A stretch of 17,215 nucleotides of DNA from the NCBI GenBank assembly GCA_020025795.1, contig JAHHRK010000026.1, positions 1 to 17,215 on the forward strand. Direction: 5' to 3'. The notes beneath the pieces are model-generated. The model searched no databases. It was not told where the DNA came from and saw only the letters and a program-made list of their open reading frames with translations. The number at the start of each line of letters is the position of its first letter. Position 1 is the first letter of the stretch. This stretch comes from Faecalibacterium sp. GTDB lineage: Bacteria > Bacillota > Clostridia > Oscillospirales > Ruminococcaceae. Shown here one piece after another: positions 1 to 7,383 of this stretch. Both the position numbers and the translations under genes were made by a program.

Positions 1-122
1 GGCTGGCTGTCACACCGGAACCGCCCAAGCGGGATATTTGCCTGTTAGTGCGCAATGATCGCCCTTTGAGCATCGCTGCGCGTGAGCTGGAAGAAATGCT
101 CTTGAACCACTGCGCAGAATAA
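1..122 (+). CDS. C-terminal end of a probable LysR-family transcriptional regulator (5' part outside window)
   Basis: An open frame enters the window from the left, with the first full codon at base 3, and stops at TAA 120-122. It gives 39 residues ending in RPLSIAARELEEMLLNHCAE. The order of a short strand (ICLLVRND), a proline and then an amphipathic helix ending the protein matches the last part of the effector-binding domain of LysR-type regulators. That assignment is by resemblance only, because the DNA-binding domain is outside the window. The gene converges on lnpA and shares the terminator that follows. The target is unknown; nothing visible ties it to the sugar locus. Confidence 0.6.
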   Translation, partial: LAVTPEPPKRDICLLVRNDRPLSIAARELEEMLLNHCAE

Positions 123-151
123 GGCTTTCCATTTTCCCCTTTCTGTTCCAT

Positions 152-191
152 AAAAAATCCCCCTGCCTAATACAAGGCAGGGGGATTTTTT
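152..191. terminator. Bidirectional intrinsic terminator
   Basis: A perfect 16-bp inverted repeat (arms 152-167 and 176-191, 8-nt loop) has a GC core (CCCCCTGCC) flanked by six A on the left and six T on the right. It therefore works as a rho-independent terminator in both directions. It sits between the LysR-like gene (stop at 122) and lnpA (minus strand, stop at 217), so it ends both convergent transcripts. Confidence 0.95.
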
Positions 192-216
192 ATGATTCAA
201 TCAGGCGCAGATCAAA

Positions 217-2376
217 TTAGATCTCGTACCACTTGATCTCGTTTGCATCCAGGTGCAGATCGAAGTGGTTGCCGTCGGTGGTGTAGACGGTGGTGTCCTG
301 AGGCTCGTAAGTGTTGTTGACAACACAGTACTTGCCGTTTGCAACGTAAGCGTGAACTTCCACGTTGAAGTTGGAAGAGAACCAGGTGTGCAGCTCGTCT
401 TCACCGTGGGTGCTCCACAGCATTGCACGATACAGCATACGGCTGTTCTCGAAGCTGTAAGGCACACCGCTGATGTACACTGCACGGCCCTTGCCGTACT
501 CATGCACAGCCATCTGCACTTCCTTGTCCTTCTGGACCAGGATATCGGTGCCTTCGAAAGCGTAGATGTTCTTCTTGCCTTCGCCGAAGTCAACGGGCTT
601 GGTTGCATCAGCCAGGATGAAGTGATCGGGCTTAGCTTCCCAGTTGTACTTGTCGTAGTTCAGGGTAAAGCCGGTCTCTTCCTCAACACCCAGCACGCTA
701 GCCAGCTGCAGGAAACGACCCTGATACTGGTGGCCGGAAGGCTCGCCAACACCGATAAAGCCGCCGCCATTGTAGACGAACTGCTTAATTGCAGAGCTGA
801 TGGTTGCATCCTCCCAGTAGATGCCGCCGGTGTGTGCGGTATCTGCATCACCAACGTTGATCAGAACGTCGATGTCCTTCAGGATAGAAGGATCAGCCTT
901 GATGTCGTCGAAGCTGATGAACTTCACGTCAAACGGTGCACCGGACAGCATCTCGATGACACCTGCGTAGCTGTAGTTCTGCTTCTGATACAGAGCATGG
1001 TGAACCATGTGGCAGCCCCATGCACGCATCTTGCCCCAGCAGTTCAGGACAGCAACCTTCTTAACGCAGTAAGGAGTGGTGCCCTTGATGTTGGTGTACA
1101 GTTCACGGAACTCGTCGCAGACGGACTGGACGTAGTCGATGAACTCAGGGAACTCCAGAGCCAGCTTCAGGTAGCCGCCGTAGCCGATACGATCGATGGG
1201 CTTGCGCAGGATTGCGCGGCGTGCGGTAACCCAGTTGACCTTTGCTTCCTGCACCGGATCGCCGCCCTCGTGGAAGGTATCCGGGAAGAAGTAAGGCAGG
1301 AAACGGCCTTCGGTGTACTTAACACCGTCGATGTCGCTGATCAGGCGCAGAGTAGAACCGTTGCCAACACTGCCGACGACAGCGTCCAGACCGATGGACT
1401 TGAACTCTTCCATGAAGGGCTCGGTGCCGATCCAGTGGTCGCCCAGGAACATCATAGCTTCGCAGCCGCACTCGTGGGTGATGTCGACCATTTCCTTAGC
1501 CAGCTTAGCAACCTCACGGCGCTGGAATGCCTGGAAGTCCTTGAACTCCTTGCTGGGCACACGATACTGGTTGTTGTAGTAGCCCTGGTCGATGATGAAC
1601 TCAGGACGGAACTTGTAGCCAACTTCCTTCTCGAACTGATCCAGAATGTAGGGGCTGACAGATGCGGAATAGCCGTACCAGTCAACGTACTTCTCACGCT
1701 TCAGCTCGTCGAACACCAGGGTGAACTGGTGGAAGAAGGTGGTGTAACGAATCACGTTTACGTAGGGGTGATCTGCGATGAACTTGCGCAGACGCTCCAT
1801 GGTGTACTTACGGGTCTTGGGCTGGCGCACGTCAAAGGTGATCTGGTGCTCGAAGTCCTTCCAGTCATTGACGGTTGCGTTGTACATATGTACGGGGTCC
1901 CAAATCAGGTAAGCCAGGAAGCTGACGGTGTACTCGTGGAAAGGCACAGCCTGCACGGTAACAGCGCCATCTGCATAGCTCCACTTGTCGCAGGGAACCG
2001 GCTCGCCGGTGGTGCGGTCCATGACTTCCCACCAACGGGTGATATCGTCACGGGTGTTGACCTCCATCAGCTCGGGGCTGATGCCCTTCAGCAGAGGAAT
2101 GGTCACAGTGTCGCCATTTGCGGTATGGAAACCGGTCATGATGTAGCACTGCTGCACTTCGTCCGGGTTTGCCTTTGCCCAGGCATTATCTTTACGGGTA
2201 GTGTAGTAGGTTGCGTACACCTTTGCATCGGCGTCACGCAGCTCCTGGGGGAAATCAGTGCCGTCGCAGTCACGCAGTGCGTCTGCGCCCCAGCGCTTCA
2301 TAATTTCCAGCGTCTGCGGAACAACGTCCACATCGGTAGGAATGGTAACCTGGCCCTGGCGCTTTACATCGCTCAT
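217..2376 (-). CDS. lnpA: GH112 1,3-beta-galactosyl-N-acetylhexosamine phosphorylase (GNB/LNB phosphorylase)
   Basis: This 719-residue cytosolic enzyme of family GH112 cleaves Gal-beta-1,3-GalNAc (mucin core 1) or Gal-beta-1,3-GlcNAc (milk glycans) with phosphate, giving galactose-1-phosphate and the free amino sugar. Similarity to the Bifidobacterium longum enzyme as I remember it runs along the whole length: WGADALRDCDGT (29-40), VSFLAYLIWDPVHMYN (151-166), RYTTFFHQFTL (210-220), MMFLGDHWIGTEP (308-320) and the GRFLPYFFPDTF block. Asp313 in LGDHW is the expected general acid. Val162 and Asn166 also agree with the bifidobacterial enzyme, which favours GNB/LNB over the galactosyl-rhamnose activity also found in GH112. 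No signal peptide is visible. The start has a clear site (AAAGGAGAT, 7 nt spacing). It is the last gene of the transporter operon, 57 nt after the small membrane protein gene. Substrate preference between GNB and LNB cannot be read from sequence. Confidence 0.96.
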   Translation of the reverse strand: MSDVKRQGQVTIPTDVDVVPQTLEIMKRWGADALRDCDGTDFPQELRDADAKVYATYYTTRKDNAWAKANPDEVQQCYIMTGFHTANGDTVTIPLLKGISPELMEVNTRDDITRWWEVMDRTTGEPVPCDKWSYADGAVTVQAVPFHEYTVSFLAYLIWDPVHMYNATVNDWKDFEHQITFDVRQPKTRKYTMERLRKFIADHPYVNVIRYTTFFHQFTLVFDELKREKYVDWYGYSASVSPYILDQFEKEVGYKFRPEFIIDQGYYNNQYRVPSKEFKDFQAFQRREVAKLAKEMVDITHECGCEAMMFLGDHWIGTEPFMEEFKSIGLDAVVGSVGNGSTLRLISDIDGVKYTEGRFLPYFFPDTFHEGGDPVQEAKVNWVTARRAILRKPIDRIGYGGYLKLALEFPEFIDYVQSVCDEFRELYTNIKGTTPYCVKKVAVLNCWGKMRAWGCHMVHHALYQKQNYSYAGVIEMLSGAPFDVKFISFDDIKADPSILKDIDVLINVGDADTAHTGGIYWEDATISSAIKQFVYNGGGFIGVGEPSGHQYQGRFLQLASVLGVEEETGFTLNYDKYNWEAKPDHFILADATKPVDFGEGKKNIYAFEGTDILVQKDKEVQMAVHEYGKGRAVYISGVPYSFENSRMLYRAMLWSTHGEDELHTWFSSNFNVEVHAYVANGKYCVVNNTYEPQDTTVYTTDGNHFDLHLDANEIKWYEI

Positions 2377-2433
2377 AGGTAATCTCCTTTTATCTCATCT
2401 CAGCTCAAAAATAAACTATGGGTTGCAAAAAAA

Positions 2434-2628
2434 TCAATCCGTGTAGGGCTTGTTGTACAGCCACAGAGTAATCAGCACCAGAACGACGCCGATCATCTCA
2501 ATGCCCAGGCCCTTCAAATCACCAGTCATGCTCCAGCCGGTATACAGCAGTACTGCACCCAGCACAAAGCTGACCAGCATCAGGATCATGCGCAGTTTCT
2601 TATGCTCCTGCCAAAACGTATTTTTCAT
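2434..2628 (-). CDS. Small two-helix membrane protein (DUF6903-like) in the sugar transport operon
   Basis: A 64-residue protein has a short charged N-terminus (KNTFWQEHKKLR) and two predicted membrane helices, at about residues 13-31 (MILMLVSFVLGAVLLYTGW) and 40-58 (GIEMIGVVLVLITLWLYNK). The linker between the helices contains MTGDLKGLG. It starts 12 nt after the permease stop with AGGAGG placed 6 nt before the ATG, so it is clearly a translated operon member. Small proteins of this kind occur beside carbohydrate ABC permeases in Clostridia, and I recall the label DUF6903, but I could not check it. Its function is unknown. An accessory subunit of the permease pair or a stability factor is conceivable from position alone. 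Confidence 0.8.
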   Translation of the reverse strand: MKNTFWQEHKKLRMILMLVSFVLGAVLLYTGWSMTGDLKGLGIEMIGVVLVLITLWLYNKPYTD

Positions 2629-2640
2629 GGTGCGCCTCCT

Positions 2641-3537
2641 TTAACCCTTCAGGCCGCCGACGGTCATACCTTCGGTCAGCTGCTTCTGCACACACATATA
2701 CAGGATGATGGTGGGCAGCATAACGATGACCAGACCTGCATACATACGGCCGAAGTCCGTCTGAGACTGTGCAGACTGCATCAGGTTCAGCAGGCCGACC
2801 GGCAGGGTCTTAGCGCCCTTAGCGGAGCTCATCAACGTCATAGAGATGATGTACTCGTTCCAGAAGGACAGGAAGTTGAACAGGATGATCGTAATGATAG
2901 AAGGCTTTGCCATGGGGAAGATGATACGAACCATGGCGGTAAAGTAGCCTGCGCCGTCAATGTAAGCTGCCTCCTCATAGTCGTGGGGCAGAGATGCAAA
3001 GTAACCGGACAGGATGTACACGGTGAACGGCAGTGCAGTTACTGCGTAGACCAGTGCCAGAATGAACAGGTTGTTCAGCAGGAACGGATGACCGATCGAC
3101 TGCTTCAGTGCTACGTCGCCGTCCTTCAGCATCAGGAAGATGGGCACAACGATGTAGTTCACGTTGATAAACAGGCCTGCCATGAAAGCGGTCTGCAAAA
3201 AGCCGCGGCCCTTGAACTCAAAACGAGAAACTGCATAAGCGCAGGGCAGTGCCAGCACCAGCAGCAGAGCCAGTGCCATCACGGTAACCAGCACAGAGTT
3301 CAGCATGTAGCTGCCCATGTTTGCTGCGTTCCATGCGTTTGCGAAGTTCTCCCAGTGCAGGCCGTTGGGCAGCTGCCAGGGATTGCCGTAGAACTGGGGA
3401 TTCTCTTTCAGAGAAGCCAGGAATGCCCAGCCCACAGGAACGATAACCAGAATTGCCAGGGTAACCAGTGCAACGTAGATGAATGCTTTATACAGCACAT
3501 CGCCTTTATTGCTCTTTTTCATTTTTGCCTCTGCCAT
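2641..3537 (-). CDS. Carbohydrate ABC transporter permease, MalG type
   Basis: A 298-residue inner-membrane subunit of a CUT1-type sugar importer with six predicted membrane helices. The cytoplasmic EAA loop that docks the ATPase is clear at about 188-213 (EEAAYIDGAGYFTAMVRIIF and the following PMAKPS). The C-terminus ends in MTVGGLKG, a typical ending of MalG-like permeases. I chose ATG at 3535-3537 (MAEAKMKK) because AGGAGG lies 9 nt upstream, inside the last codons of the preceding gene; an in-frame ATG at 3559-3561 would place that site within the coding region. The preceding stop is only 4 nt away, which suggests translational coupling. It pairs with the MalF-type permease and the binding lipoprotein, probably importing GNB/LNB, as inferred from the adjacent phosphorylase. 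Confidence 0.95.
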   Translation of the reverse strand: MAEAKMKKSNKGDVLYKAFIYVALVTLAILVIVPVGWAFLASLKENPQFYGNPWQLPNGLHWENFANAWNAANMGSYMLNSVLVTVMALALLLVLALPCAYAVSRFEFKGRGFLQTAFMAGLFINVNYIVVPIFLMLKDGDVALKQSIGHPFLLNNLFILALVYAVTALPFTVYILSGYFASLPHDYEEAAYIDGAGYFTAMVRIIFPMAKPSIITIILFNFLSFWNEYIISMTLMSSAKGAKTLPVGLLNLMQSAQSQTDFGRMYAGLVIVMLPTIILYMCVQKQLTEGMTVGGLKG

Positions 3538-3541
3538 TACA

Positions 3542-4420
3542 TTACACCTCCTGAACGTCACGCTTGGTGACCCAGTTTACCATACCAGCCAGTGCAAAGG
3601 AGAACAGGAACATGACCACGCCAGCAGCCATGCTGTAACCGTACAGACCTGCGTCCTTCTGGTTGTACATAAAGCTCAGGCCGACGTCTGCCATGCCCGG
3701 AGCGACCATGGCCTTGACGAACAGGAAAGCCATGTTGATGGTAGAGATGATAAAGAAAGTCAGAGTAGTACGGATGTTGGTCCAGATCAGAGGAATCGTG
3801 ATCTGGAAGAACTGGGTCAGGCGGCCTGCGCCGTCCAGACTTGCGCTCTCATACAAACTCTCGGAAACAGCGGACATGGAAGCCATGTACATGACCATGT
3901 AGTAACCAATTGCCTGCCAAACCATGGCAATGATGATACTTACGATAACCATGGGCTTATCCTTCCACAGGATCGCCACTGTTTTACCCGACAGCAGGGA
4001 CAGGATGTTGTTCAGCATACCGGTCTCATCGGGCTTGTAAATTGCAGAGAAGATACCTGCAATAACAACAACCGACAAGATGTTCGGGATGTAGAACACA
4101 ATGCGGAAGAAGTTCTGTCCGCGGATCTTTTCACGGGTCAAGATACCTGCAAACACCAGTGCAAAGGCAAAGGTGATAACCGTGACCGTGACGATCAGCA
4201 GCACCGTATTCTGCATGGCGGTGATGAACTTAATGTCCTTGAACAGCGTTACAAAGTTCTGCAGACCCACGAAAGTTTCCGTAGGAGAATATGCACCGCG
4301 TTCAAACAGGGACATGCGGAAAACGTTCAGCGTAGGTACGATCATGAACAGAATGAACAAGATCGTTGCCGGCGCAAGGCAGAACAGCAGAAATCCCTTA
4401 CGTCTCTTGTCAGATTTCAA
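3542..4420 (-). CDS. Carbohydrate ABC transporter permease, MalF type
   Basis: A sugar permease of about 292 residues, second membrane subunit of the CUT1-type importer. A basic N-terminus (KSDKRRKG) leads into a first helix (FLLFCLAPATILFILFMIVP), and a large periplasm-facing loop follows. The EAA loop lies at about 190-215 (LYESASLDGAGRLTQFFQIT then IPLIW). Start choice: the TTG at 4418-4420 has AAAGGGG 9 nt upstream and gives the usual KSDKRRKG beginning. A GTG at 4445-4447 would add nine residues that cover this ribosome site, and it has only a weak site of its own. The last codons carry the AGGAGG used by the next gene. It lies 124 nt downstream of the binding-protein gene, beyond a hairpin that may reduce its expression relative to that gene. 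Confidence 0.93.
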   Translation of the reverse strand: MKSDKRRKGFLLFCLAPATILFILFMIVPTLNVFRMSLFERGAYSPTETFVGLQNFVTLFKDIKFITAMQNTVLLIVTVTVITFAFALVFAGILTREKIRGQNFFRIVFYIPNILSVVVIAGIFSAIYKPDETGMLNNILSLLSGKTVAILWKDKPMVIVSIIIAMVWQAIGYYMVMYMASMSAVSESLYESASLDGAGRLTQFFQITIPLIWTNIRTTLTFFIISTINMAFLFVKAMVAPGMADVGLSFMYNQKDAGLYGYSMAAGVVMFLFSFALAGMVNWVTKRDVQEV

Positions 4421-4474
4421 TGAGAGCAACCCCTTTCTTTTGCACACTCACCAGAGTGTACTTCCCAACCAAAA

Positions 4475-4508
4475 GCGACGGCGGACAGTTTGAACCGCCC
4501 ACCGTCGC
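4475..4508 (-). terminator. Intercistronic hairpin, possible partial terminator or 3' mRNA stabiliser
   Basis: Between the binding-protein stop (4545) and the first permease, the minus strand holds a 10-bp stem (arms 4508-4499 and 4484-4475, GCGACGGTGG against CCGCCGTCGC with one G-U pair) and a 14-nt loop, followed by only four T. That is a strong stem with a short U tract. The usual reading in sugar ABC operons is partial termination or protection of the upstream mRNA end, so that binding protein is made in excess over permeases. Confidence 0.65.
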
Positions 4509-4544
4509 CCCTCTTTTACCTAATTAAGCTTTAGAAAGCTACGC

Positions 4545-5933
4545 TTACAGCAGGTTTGCGTGCATTTCCTTGCTTGCTGCCTTGATATCCTCAACCCACT
4601 TGTCGCGAGTCAGGCTGCCGGAAACCAGGCCATTGATGGGATCCAGGAAGACTTCCTGAACAGTGCCCAGACCAGCCACGGACTTGTAAGGAGCGAAGTT
4701 GCCCATAGCAGCCTTAGCGCCGTTGTCGTAGATGGAGTAGAACATCTTGTTGTCGCCTTCCAGCAGATCAGCAACGCCCAGAACAGGCTGAACAGCGTTG
4801 CCCTTAGCGAAGATTGCGCAAGCAGCATCGCTGTACAGGAATGCGATGAACTGCTTAGCAGCGTCAACGTTAGCAGCACCGGAGGGAATCCAGCTCTGCT
4901 CGAACCAGGTGTAGCTGTAGCCAGCGCCGCCAGCCTCGACTGCAGGCAGAGCGGTCATGCCCCACTTGAAGCCTTCTGCACGGGGGCTGTCGCCCATCTC
5001 GCCGACAATCCAGGTGCCGTTGGGCATGAAGATTGCCTTGTTGTCCAGAACCAGCTGCTGGTTCATCTTGAAGTCGTTGTTGTTAGCCTGTGCAGGAGTG
5101 ACGGAGTTGGTGTAGCTTGCCAGCTTCTCGATGATATCGAAGCAGGTCTTAGCTTCGGGAGTATCCCAAATGCCGTCTTCGTAGTGGGTAGCCTTATCGA
5201 AGAAATCAGCGCCGCCCACAGAGTACATCAGAGCGTACAGGAAAGCGTCGAAGTAACCAGCGGTGGGATAAGTGAACAGAGCGATGTTCTCCTTCTTAGC
5301 TTCTTCAGCCAGAGCCCACATCTCGTCCCAAGTGGTGGGCAGCTTCCAGCCCTTTTCTTCCAGCAAGCCAGCGTTGTAGAACAGGCCGCAGGGAGAGTAG
5401 AACATGGGAGCCAGGAAGGTCTTGCCATCGCCGTACGGATTGGTGATGGAGTTATCGGTGAAGCCGCCAGCGATCTTCTTGCCAACGGTATCGCTCTCAC
5501 CGGGGATGGTCATGGTCAGCACGTCGCTGATGTCAGCGATCAGCTTGTCCTTGATGAACTGCTCGGTCAGGCCAGCGGGGCGGCCAACAGACAGGCAGAC
5601 AACATCGGGGTAATCGCCACCCTGCATGCTGGGTCCGATCACGTCTTCCAGGTTCTTATCGACAGTCAGGTTAGAAACCTTGATGCCGGTAGCGCCGGTG
5701 AAAGCCTCGCAGATTTCGTCCCACAGGGGAGCGTAAGCTTCAACGTAAGCGCTGGACAGAGCAGCAACGGAAATTTCGCCCTTTGCTTCATTGTTCTCAG
5801 CGGACTGAGAATCACCAGAGTTTGCGTCAGGAGCAGAGGTGGACTGAGACTCTGCACCGCAAGCGGTCAGGCCCAGAGCAGCTGCAGTAACACCAGCAGC
5901 CATCAGGAAAGAACGACGAGAAATCTTCTTCAT
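4545..5933 (-). CDS. Extracellular sugar-binding lipoprotein of the ABC importer (SBP family 1)
   Basis: A 462-residue family-1 solute-binding protein. Residues 1-25 form a lipoprotein signal: KKISRRSFLMAAG followed by a short hydrophobic stretch and lipobox LTAC, with Cys25 the lipidated residue. A Ser/Asn/Glu-rich linker follows to about residue 52 before the folded part (EISVAALSSAYVEAYAPLWD). Features typical of the family include GGDYPDVVCLS, the MFYSPCGLFYNAGLLEEKGW block, PTTWDEMWALAEEAKKENI and IFMPNGTWIVGEMGDS. Length and fold signature match maltose- or oligosaccharide-binding proteins. Aromatic residues around SYTWFEQSW may stack on sugar. It is first in the operon, with a likely promoter about 80-110 nt upstream and an AGGAGA site at the start. 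GNB/LNB as ligand is inferred from lnpA in the same operon. The twin arginines suggest possible Tat export, though a Sec lipoprotein signal is equally compatible. Confidence 0.95.
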   Translation of the reverse strand: MKKISRRSFLMAAGVTAAALGLTACGAESQSTSAPDANSGDSQSAENNEAKGEISVAALSSAYVEAYAPLWDEICEAFTGATGIKVSNLTVDKNLEDVIGPSMQGGDYPDVVCLSVGRPAGLTEQFIKDKLIADISDVLTMTIPGESDTVGKKIAGGFTDNSITNPYGDGKTFLAPMFYSPCGLFYNAGLLEEKGWKLPTTWDEMWALAEEAKKENIALFTYPTAGYFDAFLYALMYSVGGADFFDKATHYEDGIWDTPEAKTCFDIIEKLASYTNSVTPAQANNNDFKMNQQLVLDNKAIFMPNGTWIVGEMGDSPRAEGFKWGMTALPAVEAGGAGYSYTWFEQSWIPSGAANVDAAKQFIAFLYSDAACAIFAKGNAVQPVLGVADLLEGDNKMFYSIYDNGAKAAMGNFAPYKSVAGLGTVQEVFLDPINGLVSGSLTRDKWVEDIKAASKEMHANLL

Positions 5934-6015
5934 TGTAATGGTCTCCTTCTTTTATTTTTTTCATAAATTTTTGTCTGCCGCCCCACGCAGGGCGTGCAGG
6001 ACTTTTGCTATATTA

Positions 6016-6044
6016 AATATAGAAGCATTCCGGCTTAAGAACAA
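6016..6044 (-). promoter_or_regulatory. Predicted sigma-A promoter of the sugar transporter-lnpA operon
   Basis: On the minus strand, TTGTTC (6044-6039) and TATATT (6021-6016) are separated by exactly 17 nt. The -10 is a 5/6 match, while the -35 matches only in TTG, as expected of an activator-dependent promoter. Transcription would start near 6009, leaving a leader of about 75 nt that contains a small inverted repeat (CACGC/GCGTG at 5984-5996) before the AGGAGA site. No experimental support. Confidence 0.55.
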
Positions 6045-6208
6045 GGTGCTTATTGCTCCTTTTTTTATTAAACTTGCTTCGGTTTGTCCATTCTGTAATA
6101 AAGCAGCTAAAATTTGCAATCTTTTTAGGTTTATCACTAAAATCCGTTGTTCAAACATGCCTGCCGGTTTTTTATTTCACAAATATGTAGAAACACTTTT
6201 TACTATTG

Positions 6209-6248
6209 GGAACAGTTATTATGCACAACGCATAGATTCCACTGTTCC
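6209..6248. repeat. Nested inverted repeat in the divergent control region
   Basis: An outer perfect 8-bp dyad (GGAACAGT 6209-6216, ACTGTTCC 6241-6248) encloses an inner 5-bp dyad (TATGC 6220-6224, GCATA 6230-6234) with a 5-nt centre. It stands between the two divergent promoters in otherwise AT-rich DNA (5934-6454) that holds no convincing gene. It may be an operator for the adjacent AraC-family protein or an RNA hairpin; the sequence does not decide between these. Confidence 0.5.
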
Positions 6249-6368
6249 GGTATTTCATGCTTCGCGGCTTTTCGACGAAACAATTCCATTTTCTAGCGCA
6301 TTCTTGCGGATAAGTGCGTAAAATTTTATCTTCTATTGCCCTGTATTTTATTTTCTTTGCTATTGTTG

Positions 6369-6397
6369 TTGCGTATCTTGCAAAAATCCGCTATAAC
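6369..6397 (+). promoter_or_regulatory. Predicted promoter of the araC-family regulator and nahK
   Basis: TTGCGT (6369-6374) and TATAAC (6392-6397) are 17 nt apart. The -10 is a 5/6 match and the -35 matches in its first three bases. A start near 6404 would give a leader of about 50 nt to the GTG start of the regulator. An in-frame ATG at 6314 lies upstream of this promoter and is therefore unlikely to be the real start. Confidence 0.5.
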
Positions 6398-6454
6398 TTA
6401 TTGAGGTATTATCTGTACTTTATTAGATATGCTTTACAGAAAAGGAGAGATCCT

Positions 6455-7303
6455 GTGAGCAGTGAACGCTTTGACATCAGTTTTTCCCCCGCACCGCGGG
6501 AAGCTGTACGTCTGTTATACATCAGTAAGAGCCGTTTTGGCGGTGACTGGCATTCCATTTTGCATACCCATGCTTGTTCGGAGCTGTTTTACTGTCTTTC
6601 CGGACAAGGACAATTTAATATAGAGGGAAGTCTATATCCTGTCTCCCCCGATGACATGGTGATTGTGAATCCCCAGGTAGAGCACACCGAGACAAGCTTT
6701 AACGCAAACCCCCTGGAATATATTGTACTGGGTGTCGAGGGCATTGAATTTCTGTTTGGCAGCAACAACAATCCCTTTGCTGTGATGAACTGCCAGGCCG
6801 ACCGGGAACGCATCCGCTTCCTTTTGCAAATGCTCCTGCGCGAAATCGACATGAACGCCGATGGCTGCGAAACGGTATGCACCGACCTTTTGGACACGCT
6901 GTTGATCTGGCTGGTACGCAGCGCGCACTTCAAAATGCGCACCTGCGATAACACCCGCTCCCGTACAAAGGAGTGCGTGACCATCAAGCGTTATCTGGAT
7001 GAAAACTTCCGCGAGAACACCTCGCTGGATCAGCTTGCCGATATGGTACACATCAACAAGTACTACCTGGCGCACACCTTCCAGAAGGAATACGGCATTT
7101 CCCCTATCACCTATCTCATGCAGCGGCGCATTGCGGAAAGCAAATATCTCCTGGGCAACACGGACCACAGTCTGTCTCAGATTGCTTCCATGCTGGGATT
7201 TTCTTCCCTGAGTTATTTTTCGCAGTGTTTCCATAAAGCTGAAAACATGAGCCCCACTACTTACCGCAAGCAAATTCGAAATGGTTCCGGCAAAAAGCCC
7301 TGA
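6455..7303 (+). CDS. AraC-family transcriptional regulator with N-terminal cupin domain
   Basis: A 282-residue regulator of the MsmR/AraC kind. Residues about 35-85 form a cupin-like sensor domain (HTHACSELFYCLSGQGQFNI, SPDDMVIVNPQVEHTE). Residues about 175-275 form the paired helix-turn-helix domain: LDQLADMVHINKYYLAHTFQ, GISPITYLMQRRI, and the second reader helix region SQIASMLGFSSLSYFSQCFH ending in MSPTTYRKQ. The start is taken at GTG 6455 because AAAGGAGA precedes it by about 6 nt. The longer in-frame version from 6314 would add 47 residues with hydrophobic, low-complexity content and no ribosome site. It is divergent from the sugar importer operon and 80 nt upstream of nahK, so it most likely activates both arms when the disaccharide or a metabolite is present. 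The ligand is unproven. Confidence 0.93.
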   Translation: MSSERFDISFSPAPREAVRLLYISKSRFGGDWHSILHTHACSELFYCLSGQGQFNIEGSLYPVSPDDMVIVNPQVEHTETSFNANPLEYIVLGVEGIEFLFGSNNNPFAVMNCQADRERIRFLLQMLLREIDMNADGCETVCTDLLDTLLIWLVRSAHFKMRTCDNTRSRTKECVTIKRYLDENFRENTSLDQLADMVHINKYYLAHTFQKEYGISPITYLMQRRIAESKYLLGNTDHSLSQIASMLGFSSLSYFSQCFHKAENMSPTTYRKQIRNGSGKKP

Positions 7304-7383
7304 CCTGTTTCGAACGCTTATATAAAACCACACGTTACACAGATGCAAAAAAGGCCCGCTTGGCCGGACAAGGAAGGAATCTT

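Noticed and set aside
253..2382. A 709-codon open frame antisense to lnpA
   Set aside because: It mirrors lnpA along its whole length, has no ribosome site and no family resemblance. It arises because the real gene avoids TTA, CTA and TCA codons in the frame that would give antisense stops.
4560..5966. Long antisense frames opposite the sugar-binding protein, permeases, nahK and oppA
   Set aside because: Same codon-bias effect; the sense strands carry recognised families with ribosome sites, the antisense products do not.
5938..6321. A 127-codon plus-strand frame in the divergent control region
   Set aside because: The product is Phe/Ser/Cys-rich without domain features, and it lies over the predicted importer promoter; probably chance in T-rich DNA.
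7356..7372. GGCC/GGCC short dyad before nahK as a terminator
   Set aside because: Only four base pairs with no following T tract.
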